Positions 1 through 8,676 of a stretch of DNA of 32,457 nucleotides are shown here, piece by piece (the stretch's first letter is position 1; the number at the start of each line of letters is the position of its first letter). A program made the translations under genes and the position numbers. The notes beneath the pieces are model-generated. The model searched no databases and had not been told where the DNA came from. It worked only from the letters and a program-made list of their open reading frames with translations. Origin of the DNA: Rhodocyclaceae bacterium (GTDB taxonomy: Bacteria > Pseudomonadota > Gammaproteobacteria > Burkholderiales > Rhodocyclaceae); the NCBI GenBank assembly GCA_027492775.1, contig JAPUEC010000260.1:1-32457 (forward strand), in the 5' to 3' direction.

Positions 1-98
1 TGGTCGTTCCACACCAGCGAGCGGCAACGCCGCCCTGCGGCCTGCCTACCCCGCGCACACCGGCCCAACGCAATTCGCCGGCTGATTGTGAACACGCC
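1..98. other. left edge, no gene recognised
   Basis: This stretch lies downstream of the last minus-strand glycosyltransferase gene. It is GC-rich and I see no convincing reading frame, no T-tract terminator and no RNA gene. The open frame that crosses it on the minus strand is a shadow. Transcription from the EPS locus may continue out of the window here. Confidence 0.5.
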
Positions 99-1334
99 CT
101 AGGGCCTGTTGCGCCCTGCGACCCAGGCGCCGATTCTTTCGACCACCGCCGCCTTGTCGTAGATGGTTCTGGCCTTGCGCCGCGCGGCCATGCCGATCCG
201 TTCGGCGCGGGGCAAGGCGTTGAGCATTTCGACGCAGTGCGCGGCGAAGGTTTCCGGCGTATCGCCGATCAGGATTTCCTCGCCCGCGGTGAAATCCAGG
301 CCTTCCATGCCGAGCGTGGTCGAGATCACGGCGCGCGCATAGGCGGCAGCCTCGACGATCTTCACTCGCGTGCCGCCGCCGGAAAGCACCGGGCACACCA
401 CCGCCCTGGCCTGCGCATAGGCATCATCCAGGCTGGGAATGAAGCCGGCAAAGTCGACCCCGTCCGGCGGACTGGCGAAGTGCCGGATTTCTTCCGGCTT
501 GTTGCCCCCGATGATCAGTCGCGCCGCCGGAACCTGCGCGCGCACCAGCGGCCAGACCTTGTCGAGCATGTATTCCACCGCATGCACATTCGGCGGGTAA
601 AGAAAGGTGCCGAGGAACAGCAGCGTCGGCGCCAGCGCCGGCGGTGTCACCGGCGGAAAAGCCACCGAATTGGGCAAGACGGTAACGCGCCCCTCCCCGC
701 CGATCGCTTCGAGTTTGTCCACATCCAAACGCGAGCAGACGAAGGTCTTTTCCGTCAGCCGCATCGCCTTTCGCTCGCCCCGGATCAGCGCCGGCAACTG
801 CAGGTAAAGCAGGAATTTCGAGCGCCAGACTGGCGGCTGGGCGATGGAGCGGGCAAAGGCCACGTGCTCGATGTCGTCCATGTCGAGAAATACGCGCGGC
901 AAGGGGCGGCGCGCCCGCATCAGGGGCGGCATGCAGAAGAGGCGATGGACGAAGACGAGGTCGGGCTTTTCGTCGAGCGCCTGCTCGACGGCGGCGCGCT
1001 GGGCGCCGCCGGCCATGCGGGCATAGTTGGCTTGCCTGAGCATTGACATTGCGCCGCGCAGCACGCCGCCGACGGATCTGACCGACGGATCGTAGGGCTC
1101 GACCAGCGCGAAAGCGAGTTCCAGCTCGACACCGAAGTAGTCCTGCATGCGTCGACGCCAGGGCTCCAGCGCCGCGCCGGAATAGGGAGCCAGATCGTCG
1201 ACGAAGAACAGGAGTTTCAGCTGTGCGCCCGAGGCGGCCGCGCCCTGCACCAGTGTCCGCAGGCGACCGAAGAGCCCATGCACCTGGATATCGGGCTCGG
1301 ACGGGAAATTTTTCGAAATGAACAGGACGCGCAT
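99..1334 (-). CDS. glycosyltransferase family 4/1 protein, EPS locus
   Basis: A 411-residue cytoplasmic or membrane-associated GT-B glycosyltransferase, probably adding one sugar to the lipid-linked EPS repeat unit. The N-terminal half begins MRVLFISKNFPSEPDIQ, a typical beta-strand plus glycine-poor acceptor domain. The C-terminal half (about residue 235 on) contains LLFLGTFLYPPN and then SGGGTRVKIVEAAAYARAV, the nucleotide-sugar binding region of the Glyco_trans_1_4 type with the E-x7-E-like region. The layout resembles the XrtA-associated transferase at 15598-16812, so the two may be distant paralogues. The start is an ATG with no clear Shine-Dalgarno sequence. It follows the acyltransferase gene after 18 bp, so it is probably the last visible gene of the operon. 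Donor and acceptor cannot be told from sequence. Confidence 0.88.
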   Translation of the reverse strand: MRVLFISKNFPSEPDIQVHGLFGRLRTLVQGAAASGAQLKLLFFVDDLAPYSGAALEPWRRRMQDYFGVELELAFALVEPYDPSVRSVGGVLRGAMSMLRQANYARMAGGAQRAAVEQALDEKPDLVFVHRLFCMPPLMRARRPLPRVFLDMDDIEHVAFARSIAQPPVWRSKFLLYLQLPALIRGERKAMRLTEKTFVCSRLDVDKLEAIGGEGRVTVLPNSVAFPPVTPPALAPTLLFLGTFLYPPNVHAVEYMLDKVWPLVRAQVPAARLIIGGNKPEEIRHFASPPDGVDFAGFIPSLDDAYAQARAVVCPVLSGGGTRVKIVEAAAYARAVISTTLGMEGLDFTAGEEILIGDTPETFAAHCVEMLNALPRAERIGMAARRKARTIYDKAAVVERIGAWVAGRNRP

Positions 1335-1352
1335 GAGATGAAGTAGCCCGAA

Positions 1353-2468
1353 TCAGGCCTTGGCGGAGGAGGCATTGCTCGGCAGCGAGCGCCGGAACCG
1401 TCCGAGCATCCAGCGCTTGCCGGGCACTTCGACGATGTGGAAGGCAAATGCCGAAACGGCGAGAACCAGGACCATGAATAGCCCGAATGTGGCCGGCGAA
1501 CCGGTGCCCGGAATCCAGCCTTTCCTGGCCAGCCATCCCACCAGATCGATAAGGAACATGTGGCAGAGGTAGATGGAATAGGACACCGTTCCCAGCCACA
1601 CCAGGCCGCGCCAGCGCATCAGCCGGGTAAACGGGCCCTCGGAGCGGACGGCGAAAAAGATGAGACAAGGAAATCCCAGCGCAACCAGCGCGAAATCCCA
1701 GCGCTCGGAAACCATGTGCAGCCCGATCAGCGTCATTCCCGCCAATACGAGCAACATGCTCGCCAGGAAGCCGGCATCGGCCCAACCGCCACCGACCCCC
1801 CGAAAGACGCTCCCAAGGCGGTAGACGAGAACGCCCAGGGAGAACGACAAGGCGCAGCGCAACAAGCCGCTGTTGAACACCCAAAGATAGTTTTCCTCGA
1901 ACTCCCCGATCCGGCCCGCCTCGGCCATCAACACCGCCAGGGCGAATACCGCCAGCCCGAGCCAGACCGCCCAGCGGCGCCGCGAGGCGATGCACCAGAG
2001 GGCGAAAACGATGTTGATCAGGAATTCGCAGGAAATCGACCAGGAAATGCCGTTGAACGACCCACCGGCTTGCAAGCCTGAGTTCTGCAGCAGCAGCAGG
2101 TTGAGCACGAAGTGGTAGGCGTCGGCGTTCTGGCTGCGGTATCCGCCCTGGTCGGCGAGAATGAATTGCAGCGCAACGCAGAGCATCAGGGTGGCGAAAT
2201 GCAGCGGATACAGCCGCGCCAGGCGGCGGACCATGAAATCGCGGAGGTGGCTACGGTCGCTCAGCGCCGACAGGTAGGTGTGGCAAAGCACGTAGCCGGA
2301 AAGCGAAAAGAAGAGATCGACGAACAGCCAACCCCGGCCGTAAATCGGCGCCAGGAAGCTCCATGCGACGGGCGTGTTGAACACGGCCCCGTAGTGCATG
2401 ATCGCCACGCCAATGGCGGCAAGACCCCGAATGGAGTCGAGCGTTTCGAGCCGACCGGCCTTCGACAT
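1353..2468 (-). CDS. acyltransferase 3 family membrane protein (OafA/ExoZ-like)
   Basis: A 371-residue integral inner-membrane protein of the acyltransferase 3 family, which usually transfers acetyl or another acyl group to sugars of O-antigen or EPS. The family signature is at the N-terminus: LDSIRGLAAIGVAIMHY, where the R-G and H residues match the conserved motif, followed by FVDLFFSLSGYVL and a basic RRLARLYPLH loop. About ten hydrophobic segments follow. The C-terminal stretch SYSIYLCHMFLIDLV matches the last conserved family motif. The gene lies 15 bp downstream of the pyruvyltransferase-like gene and 18 bp upstream of the final glycosyltransferase, which implies a role in decorating the same polysaccharide. 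It is distinct from the second, shorter acyltransferase at 11083-12042. The acyl group and the sugar position are unknown. Confidence 0.88.
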   Translation of the reverse strand: MSKAGRLETLDSIRGLAAIGVAIMHYGAVFNTPVAWSFLAPIYGRGWLFVDLFFSLSGYVLCHTYLSALSDRSHLRDFMVRRLARLYPLHFATLMLCVALQFILADQGGYRSQNADAYHFVLNLLLLQNSGLQAGGSFNGISWSISCEFLINIVFALWCIASRRRWAVWLGLAVFALAVLMAEAGRIGEFEENYLWVFNSGLLRCALSFSLGVLVYRLGSVFRGVGGGWADAGFLASMLLVLAGMTLIGLHMVSERWDFALVALGFPCLIFFAVRSEGPFTRLMRWRGLVWLGTVSYSIYLCHMFLIDLVGWLARKGWIPGTGSPATFGLFMVLVLAVSAFAFHIVEVPGKRWMLGRFRRSLPSNASSAKA

Positions 2469-2483
2469 CTTGGCTGCGACCAG

Positions 2484-3749
2484 TCAGAAGGCGCTGCTAA
2501 GCGCCGGCGTGCCGGTGGGATCGACACCAAATTCGGCGAAATTTCTGAGCGACAACTGCCGCACCCTGTCACGCCGGGCGGCCAGGTGTCGCCGGATATC
2601 CTCGCAGCGCGGAAGCGTCTGCTCCACCAGCGTTTCCAGGCCATGGGCGGCATAGGCTTCGGCGGCGGTGACCACCAGCGAATCGATGCCGAAGTAGGAG
2701 AAAAGCCCGGCGAACTTGTCGTTGTAGTCGATGCCGATCACCGGTACGGCCACGCCGAGCGCGGCAACGGCCAGATGCATGCGTCCGGTCACGAGCAGGT
2801 CGCATTCGCCGACGATTGCCTTGGCATCCCAACTGTCGAACGGAGAGGTCATCATCCGTGCACGCGCCTGAGTCGAGGCGGCGAGACGGGCAAGAATGAC
2901 GGGATTGACCGAGGCATCGCTGCCTTCGGAACGGAAATCGTGGGGAATCAGGATGAACCCCATGTTCGGATGCTGCGCCGCCAGCTTTTCGATGAGCGCA
3001 ACGAAAACGCCGACGATGACTTCCTGCTTTTCCAGCCCGGTCAGGGCATTGGCGTTGATGGCGACAACCCTGGGCTTTTCCTGGGTGCCGGCGAGAACCT
3101 GATGTTTGGCTGCAATCCAGCGCGAGAGCTCGCGGGCGATCGGTGCGCGTTTTTCCGGTTCGAGCAAAAACGCCAGATCCGCGACCAGCGCGCCGCTTCT
3201 TCCCGTCATGCGCTCGAATCGCGCCAGCGACCCAGGGTCGCGCACGCAGCAGACGACTTCGGGAGAAAGGGACTTGAAACGCTCCACCACTTCCGGGCTC
3301 GGACGCGAGGAAAAGCTGAAACCGAAGAGCCGCGTGCGCACGCCGGCGCGAACGGCAAGATCGCTCATGTGCAGATAAGCCAGCGCCTGGTGGCGGTCAT
3401 AGACGCCATCCATGACATCGGCGCCGGGAACGCAAAACAGTCGCGCCTTACGTAGATGCCAAAGGAATTTAATGTCGCCAAACGCGGAATAATTGGTCAC
3501 CCGCTTCGCCGGCAGGCCCGGCGGGTCGGTCGGGATTAGCTCGAAGCCCGGCAGCAATAGCTGACGCAGTTGCACGCCCCCGGATTTGGCGAATCCGGCC
3601 CAAATTCCTTGCAACAAGGCTTGGTCGCCGAGGCTGCCTGCCGTTCCCGGCGTCGCAACGACAATTTCGCAATGATCGCCGTTAATTTTGCGCAGCAAAG
3701 TCACGCACCAGGCACAGCACGCGATCATGAATTGTTTCAGTTGATGCAT
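2484..3749 (-). CDS. polysaccharide pyruvyl transferase family protein
   Basis: A 421-residue protein resembling the polysaccharide pyruvyl transferase family (CsaB/WcaK-like), which adds ketal-linked pyruvate from phosphoenolpyruvate to sugars. Supporting motifs are TPGTAGSLGDQALLQGIW near the N-terminus (the family's GxxNxGD-type region), the central LIPHDFRSEG, and the C-terminal LLVTGRMHLAVAALGVAVPVIGIDYNDKF. The last matches the conserved R-x-H-x2-I/A-A-x2-x-G-V-P segment. An ATG start is preceded by AAGGA at a spacing of seven bases. A 97-bp gap separates it from the upstream fusion gene, one of the longer gaps in the locus, so an internal promoter is possible. Pyruvylation would give the EPS negative charge. 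The exact reaction is inferred from the family only. Confidence 0.82.
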   Translation of the reverse strand: MHQLKQFMIACCAWCVTLLRKINGDHCEIVVATPGTAGSLGDQALLQGIWAGFAKSGGVQLRQLLLPGFELIPTDPPGLPAKRVTNYSAFGDIKFLWHLRKARLFCVPGADVMDGVYDRHQALAYLHMSDLAVRAGVRTRLFGFSFSSRPSPEVVERFKSLSPEVVCCVRDPGSLARFERMTGRSGALVADLAFLLEPEKRAPIARELSRWIAAKHQVLAGTQEKPRVVAINANALTGLEKQEVIVGVFVALIEKLAAQHPNMGFILIPHDFRSEGSDASVNPVILARLAASTQARARMMTSPFDSWDAKAIVGECDLLVTGRMHLAVAALGVAVPVIGIDYNDKFAGLFSYFGIDSLVVTAAEAYAAHGLETLVEQTLPRCEDIRRHLAARRDRVRQLSLRNFAEFGVDPTGTPALSSAF

Positions 3750-3846
3750 CGGCGATCCTTCTATTTCAGACCGCGTATTGGACGATCAAATTCGCCAATA
3801 GTTCATGCCGTTGTCGCAGTACATTGGCCTATATCCAAAGGCGTAG

Positions 3847-6033
3847 TCAGGAACGGACGGCCGCCAAACCTCGGTATACGTTCAAGGTTGCCGTTGCGCA
3901 GCGTTCTCCGGCGAATTGCTCGGAGACATCGCGACGCGCATGTTCGGATAATGCGGAACGCGCCGGCATCGACAGCGCCGCCTCGAGTTTCCGCGACAGC
4001 GATTCCGCCGAGCGCGGCTCGAAGAGAAAGCCATTTTCGCCGTCGGTCACCACCTCGGTCGCCGCGCCGAATGCCGGCCCGACGAAGACACAGCCGCTCG
4101 CCATCGCTTCAAGCATCACCAGGCCGAGCGGCTCCGGTTCGGTCGACGCCGAGACGACGACATCGATCTCGGGCAGGACTTGCGGCAGATCGTCGCGTTT
4201 GCCGGTGAAAATCACCTGCCCTTTCAGCCCGAGTTGCTCGACTTGCTCGACCAGCGCCGCCGCGAAATTGGGATCGCCGCGCTCCGGCGTCCCGCCGATC
4301 ACGAGATAAGCCACCGGTTCGGCGCTGCGGACACCCGGGATGGCGTCGATGAAGAGTTGCTGGCCTTTCCAGGGCACCAACATGCCGATCATGGCGACCA
4401 GGCGTGTGTTTTCGGGCAAGCCGAGTTGGGCGCGCAGTCCGCCCGAGCGTGACACGTCATCTTTGGCGCCGAAGGTCGCGCCATCGTAGATGTGACGGAT
4501 GCGTTCGGGAATCACCCCGGCGACGATGATTTCGCCGCCCAGCCAGCGCGAAACCGGGATGAACATGTCGGGGCCGGAAAGCAGCCAGGGGGTGTGCCGG
4601 CTCGCGCCCAGGGGGCCGCGCAAATGCTGGACGTAGGGAATGCGCAGCAGCTTCGCCACGAGCATCGCTTCCCGGTTGGAATTGGGTTCGTTGTTGCCGT
4701 GGATGATATTGGGCCGCAACTTGAGCGCCAGGAGTGTCAGGCGCAGCAGATACGGCACGCGATTGACCAAATCGTCCAGCCGCCCGAGCAGGAAAAGCAG
4801 CAGCGTCCCGAAGATGCCCATGCCGCTCTGGCTGATGGCACGCGCCGGCCCGCGGAAGTCATGGAGACGATCGCCCACCACGCGGTGCGAGCGTACCGCC
4901 GGAAATTCCTTGAAATCGCCCACCGGCATGTTGGTGACCACGTGAAAATCGGCGGCGTCGCGAGGTGCGTGGCGCAACAACGTGCGCAGGGCGACGATGG
5001 CGCCACCGAAGCCGGCGCCGTTTTCCACCACCATGACCTTGTGGCGCTGCAACGCCTGCTTGCCCTTGCCTCCGGCGCCGTAGCGCCCGGTGCGCACCGC
5101 ACGCGGCCGCAGAACGAGATTGCGCACAAGCTGCTGTGCCATATCGGATGGTCGGGGTCCCCAGGGCGTAAAGCGGGGAATCTGGAAAATGGGCGTGGCG
5201 TCGTTGGCGGCGCCCCACTGGGTGCTGACCGCGAAGGTGTAGCCGGCCTGACGGACGAGGCCGACATGCTCCTCGGAGAAATCGGTTCCCGGCCGCCCGT
5301 TGGGATAGGCGAAGGAGCGGATGGAACCGCCAGCGATGCTTTCCAGCTCTTCGCGCACGCCGCCGATTTCGCGCGCCGCCATCATCGGGTCGCAAAGCGT
5401 CAAAATGGGATGGCTGACCGTATGGGCACCGATGCCGAAACCGCGATTGTGAAGGTGCCGGAGGTCGTCCGTGCTCATGCGCAGCACGTCGTCGCACTTG
5501 ACGCCGGTGGCCTGCTCCAGGCGCTGCAGCAGCCCTTCGCGCACGGAAAGCGGCTGGTACTTGAGGTGCCGCACCGTGAATTCGGCCGCCATGCGGCGAT
5601 CTTCCATCTTGGCGATCGGCAACGGCGGGAGGCCGAGGCCGGGCAGGTCGAAGACGTCGCCGGGCGCATGGCGCAGGGCGTGATAGACACGCTCGTGCCA
5701 CATCGGCAAGCCCTTGAACTGGCCGGACGTGATGAAGAAGGTGGCGTGGGCGTTGCGGCTTTCCAGGAGCGGAACGACGCCGTCGCGCCAATCGGGATAG
5801 CCATCGTCGAAGGTGATGCAGGCCGTACGCGGCTGCAGACGACCCGATTGCAGCCGTGCCACCGCATCGTCGAGCGGCATGACCTGGAAACGCTCGACGA
5901 TGAAATCGACGAGTTTTCCGAAAGCGTCCAGGGTCAGTTCTGGGACCAAGGGATCGAATTCCCTCGGCACCTTGTGAAAGAGGAAGACCGAGAGCTTGTT
6001 GCGGGCCAGCATGCTGAGGGCGAGATCGAACAT
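3847..6033 (-). CDS. polysaccharide deacetylase - glycosyltransferase fusion
   Basis: A 728-residue two-domain protein. Residues about 10-320 form a NodB-type polysaccharide deacetylase: TFDDGY at 74-79 supplies the catalytic and metal-binding aspartates, and HTVSH at 204-208 supplies the two metal-binding histidines. RSFAYPNGRPG further on matches a later conserved motif. After a basic linker (around residues 320-335), residues about 335-728 form a GT-B glycosyltransferase, with IGMLVPWKGQQLFIDAI and EPEPLGLVMLEAMASG, the donor-binding E-x7-E region of family GT4. The gene is in a continuous frame with no sign of a sequencing frameshift. It sits 10 bp after the polymerase/ligase gene. A fused enzyme could couple sugar transfer with de-N-acetylation of the same residue, but that is inference. 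No signal peptide is evident, so the deacetylase appears cytoplasmic. Confidence 0.88.
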   Translation of the reverse strand: MFDLALSMLARNKLSVFLFHKVPREFDPLVPELTLDAFGKLVDFIVERFQVMPLDDAVARLQSGRLQPRTACITFDDGYPDWRDGVVPLLESRNAHATFFITSGQFKGLPMWHERVYHALRHAPGDVFDLPGLGLPPLPIAKMEDRRMAAEFTVRHLKYQPLSVREGLLQRLEQATGVKCDDVLRMSTDDLRHLHNRGFGIGAHTVSHPILTLCDPMMAAREIGGVREELESIAGGSIRSFAYPNGRPGTDFSEEHVGLVRQAGYTFAVSTQWGAANDATPIFQIPRFTPWGPRPSDMAQQLVRNLVLRPRAVRTGRYGAGGKGKQALQRHKVMVVENGAGFGGAIVALRTLLRHAPRDAADFHVVTNMPVGDFKEFPAVRSHRVVGDRLHDFRGPARAISQSGMGIFGTLLLFLLGRLDDLVNRVPYLLRLTLLALKLRPNIIHGNNEPNSNREAMLVAKLLRIPYVQHLRGPLGASRHTPWLLSGPDMFIPVSRWLGGEIIVAGVIPERIRHIYDGATFGAKDDVSRSGGLRAQLGLPENTRLVAMIGMLVPWKGQQLFIDAIPGVRSAEPVAYLVIGGTPERGDPNFAAALVEQVEQLGLKGQVIFTGKRDDLPQVLPEIDVVVSASTEPEPLGLVMLEAMASGCVFVGPAFGAATEVVTDGENGFLFEPRSAESLSRKLEAALSMPARSALSEHARRDVSEQFAGERCATATLNVYRGLAAVRS

Positions 6034-6043
6034 CGCTACTTCC

Positions 6044-7378
6044 TCAACCCGGTACCAGCGTGCCCGAGCGCACCGTGGCCGGGCTTTCCTCCGCCACGCC
6101 TTGCAGGACGTGCTGTTTCAGCACCTCCATGAGGGTGACGAAAACGTAGATGGTTTCGAAGTAACCCAGGCTGACGCCGGCACCGCCGATCATGTAAGCC
6201 ACCACCGAAACCGCCAGCAAATCGGCGAGGTGGCCGGCCCAAACGAAGCGCTCTCCCGATCGTTTCACCATGCGCTTGATTTCGAAGCGCGTGAAGATGG
6301 CGTTGCCGAGGATCAGGAGAAAAAGGAAAAGGCCGACGAAACCGAGGTCGCCCATGATTTCGAAGTAAATACTGTGCGCCGCCTTGGCGATGACCGGCAT
6401 ATGCGGAATATCGACAAAGGAGAGCAGGCCGCCCTCTTCCTTAAAGGCATTCCAGGTCGACTGGAGCTGGAGCGCATGGAAACCGCCGCCAAAGACAGGA
6501 TTGCTGAGCGCGATGGCGCTGCTGATGCGCCATGCCGCAACCCGCCCCATGAACGAGGTGTCCTGGCCGGCGTTTTGGATCGATTCGATACGGTCGAACC
6601 AGGATTCCGGCGCCAGGGCCACGACGGCAACCGCGCCGAGCAGGACGACGCCGATCGCCACCCATTTCTTCGGCGCCCCGAAAGCGACGCCCAGGCCAAC
6701 CACCGCCAGGCAGAGAAAGCCGCCGCGCGAATAGGTCCCGAGAATGGCGGCCACCGTCAGCAGCATTCCGCAGAAGAAACCGAAGCGCACGATTCGTTTC
6801 TGCGAGTAATGGGAAAGGTAATACGCCAGCGGCACGCTCATCACCATGGCGACGGCGAAGTGATTGTTGTCACCCATCATCGTCGTGGGAATGCCGGAAA
6901 CCCGGTGACCGCCACCCGAGGCGATGAACTTCAAGCCTTCGACCGTGCCGTGGAAGCCCAAGCCCAGCACCACCATGATCAGCATGGCGTGGATGCGCAG
7001 CCGGCTGGTGACGAAGACCGGCATGAGCAGGCAGAACACCATCACCTTCATCAAGCCACCGTAATACTCCATGTTGAAGGGATTGTTGGGGAAAGCGAAC
7101 ATGGCGCTCAGGCTGGCGTGCGCGGCGAAAATGAGAAAGAGCGTGCTGGTGCGGGTGAGCTTGAAACTGCCGCGATCTTTCAACCGTCCCAGCAGCATCA
7201 TGAGCATGGCGATCACGGCGAAAAGCAGGCTGAAGCGCACCGATTGCATGAAGCCGTAGAGGTAATAGATCGGCGAGAGCACCGCCGTCCACCCCCAAAG
7301 CAGATAGGCGACAAAGCCATTGGCGAGGCTGAGCGGGACCAGCGCCATCATGGCGCTGAGCATCATCAGGTCACGCAT
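6044..7378 (-). CDS. exosortase A-associated O-antigen ligase/polymerase-like membrane protein
   Basis: A 444-residue polytopic membrane protein with ten or more hydrophobic segments and a Wzy_C-type periplasmic loop. It resembles the probable O-glycosylation ligase family associated with exosortase A (TIGR03097-like). Recognisable parts are the start MRDLMMLSAMMALVPLS, GTYSRGGFL in the middle, and AAHSIYFEIMGDLGFVG in the loop before the last helices. I place the start at 7378 rather than an upstream in-frame ATG, because this start aligns with the family and has GGAG ten bases upstream. The first 8 bases overlap the end of the 55-residue gene (ATGCGTGA), suggesting translational coupling. 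It may polymerise the EPS repeat unit or transfer glycan to a PEP-CTERM protein. Sequence alone does not separate these roles. Confidence 0.87.
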   Translation of the reverse strand: MRDLMMLSAMMALVPLSLANGFVAYLLWGWTAVLSPIYYLYGFMQSVRFSLLFAVIAMLMMLLGRLKDRGSFKLTRTSTLFLIFAAHASLSAMFAFPNNPFNMEYYGGLMKVMVFCLLMPVFVTSRLRIHAMLIMVVLGLGFHGTVEGLKFIASGGGHRVSGIPTTMMGDNNHFAVAMVMSVPLAYYLSHYSQKRIVRFGFFCGMLLTVAAILGTYSRGGFLCLAVVGLGVAFGAPKKWVAIGVVLLGAVAVVALAPESWFDRIESIQNAGQDTSFMGRVAAWRISSAIALSNPVFGGGFHALQLQSTWNAFKEEGGLLSFVDIPHMPVIAKAAHSIYFEIMGDLGFVGLFLFLLILGNAIFTRFEIKRMVKRSGERFVWAGHLADLLAVSVVAYMIGGAGVSLGYFETIYVFVTLMEVLKQHVLQGVAEESPATVRSGTLVPG

Positions 7379-7538
7379 GGGGCGGGTTCTCCGAATCCGC
7401 CGCCCGGGGTGCAGCGGCGTCGCGGAAGGCGAAAAAACCGAGGTCGCCGGCGCGGCCGACATCCCGATCCGATTTAAACACCGACCATACGAGCAGGATC
7501 ATGAAAAACACATCCAGGGTGAAGAGAATCGACTCCAT
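7371..7538 (-). CDS. small single-pass membrane protein of the XrtA locus (55 aa)
   Basis: A 55-residue protein starting MESILFTLDVFFMILLVWS, with one hydrophobic helix (about residues 4-20), then a charged KSDRD segment, GFFAFRD, and a proline/alanine-rich tail. I recognise no domain. It is probably real for three reasons: the ATG at 7538 has a strong GAGGA ribosome site eight bases upstream, the gene starts one base after the stop of the preceding glycosyltransferase, and its stop overlaps the start of the ligase/polymerase by 8 bases. A start nine codons earlier (7565) is possible but would put that ribosome site inside the gene. Its position suggests a small partner or coupling peptide for the membrane polymerase. 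Topology is probably N-terminus out or in the membrane with a cytoplasmic tail, which is inference. Confidence 0.72.
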   Translation of the reverse strand: MESILFTLDVFFMILLVWSVFKSDRDVGRAGDLGFFAFRDAAAPRAADSENPPHA

Positions 7539-7539
7539 G

Positions 7540-8676
7540 TCATCTTTCCTCAAAAAGGGCGTCATAGCGCCGCATGACGACCGGTAAGGCGTATTCGCGC
7601 TCGACGCATGCCCGTGCCGCCGCCGGCACCGGCGAAGGCTCGGCGCGGCGGGCGAACATCGCGGCCAGAATGTCGCTCAGCCGCGCGGCATCGCCGCTGG
7701 GCACCAGCACCCCATAGGCGCCTTCGCCGAGCAGTTTGCGATTGCCGCCGACGTCGGTGGCGACGATGGGAATCGCGGTCGCCATCGCTTCCGGCAAGGT
7801 GCAGGAAGTGCCCTCGGCGAGCGAAGGCAGGACGAAGCAGTCGAAGGCGCGCAGCAGTTCGGGAATATCGTTGCGCGTGCCCGGCAGCCAAAGGCGGTCG
7901 CCAAGGCCGGCCTCTTCCAGGCGGCGCCGCACCGCCTCCGCCTGCGGCCCATCGCCGACGATGGCCAGGCGTAGCCCGTCGCCGGCCGCTCCAAGGCGCG
8001 CGACCAGCCGAACGAAGGCCTCCGCCAGCAGTATCTGGTTCTTGATCGGCTCCAGGCGGCCAACCGTGCCGATCACCCAGTGCTCGTCGCGGCTGAAGGG
8101 ATACTCCCCGGGCAGCGCCTCACCATCGCGGCGCGGCCGGAAGCGCGCGGTATCGACGCCGTTGGGAATGAGTTGGAGCCTGCCGGCGGGAACACCGATG
8201 GCGTCGCGCAGGTAGTCGCGCAGTTCCGCCGAGACGGCGATGAAACGATGAACGAAAGGCCGGTAGATCCGGCGCAGAAAGCGATAGCGACGGTTGCTGC
8301 CATCGGGATCGCCGACGTCCCAGCCATGTTCGGCATGAATCCGCCGGGGCACGCCGGCGAGCGCGGCGACCGGCGCGAATTCAAGGGCGGCCAGATTACA
8401 GGAGTGCAGCACATCCGGCTTCAGCCTGCGAAAAAGATGAAAGGCCGTCGGATAGAGCCCGAATGCCTGTCCCGGCGGCTTGTGCAGGGTGACCACCTCG
8501 ACGTCGTCGCGCTCGATGCGGCCGATGAACGCGGCGTCGGCCTCGGTCAGGGCGACCACGGTATGGCGGAAGCGGTCGCGCGGGAGGTGGTTGATCAACT
8601 GGACGAGGACATTCTCCATGCCGCCGGCGGCAAAGCGATAGAGCAGATGCACCACGTGCAGCGGCGCGCCCTTCAT
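7540..8676 (-). CDS. XrtA/PEP-CTERM system glycosyltransferase (TIGR03088-like)
   Basis: A 378-residue GT-B glycosyltransferase that resembles the sugar transferase family tied to the PEP-CTERM/EpsH1 system. The start HVVHLLYRFAAGGMENVLVQ carries the glycine loop of the acceptor domain. IHAEHGWDVGDPDG, LIPNGVDTARFRP and IGTVGRLEPIKNQ follow in order, and LPSLAEGTSCTLPEAMATAIP supplies the donor-binding region (E-x7-E type). The gene overlaps the end of the next transferase by four bases (ATGA at 8673-8676) and is followed one base later by the small membrane protein gene. It most likely adds a sugar to the undecaprenyl-linked EPS repeat at the inner face of the cytoplasmic membrane. The sugar donor is not predictable. 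Confidence 0.9.
   Translation of the reverse strand: MKGAPLHVVHLLYRFAAGGMENVLVQLINHLPRDRFRHTVVALTEADAAFIGRIERDDVEVVTLHKPPGQAFGLYPTAFHLFRRLKPDVLHSCNLAALEFAPVAALAGVPRRIHAEHGWDVGDPDGSNRRYRFLRRIYRPFVHRFIAVSAELRDYLRDAIGVPAGRLQLIPNGVDTARFRPRRDGEALPGEYPFSRDEHWVIGTVGRLEPIKNQILLAEAFVRLVARLGAAGDGLRLAIVGDGPQAEAVRRRLEEAGLGDRLWLPGTRNDIPELLRAFDCFVLPSLAEGTSCTLPEAMATAIPIVATDVGGNRKLLGEGAYGVLVPSGDAARLSDILAAMFARRAEPSPVPAAARACVEREYALPVVMRRYDALFEER

Noticed and set aside
3815-3828. GG-N10-GC pattern on the minus strand in the gap before the pyruvyltransferase gene
   Set aside because: The bases around it match the sigma-54 consensus poorly, so it is likely chance.
4492-7477. Long plus-strand open frames (about 490-550 codons) opposite the fusion and ligase genes
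   Set aside because: Their translations are His/Asp/Glu/Arg-rich shadows of real minus-strand genes with clear motifs.
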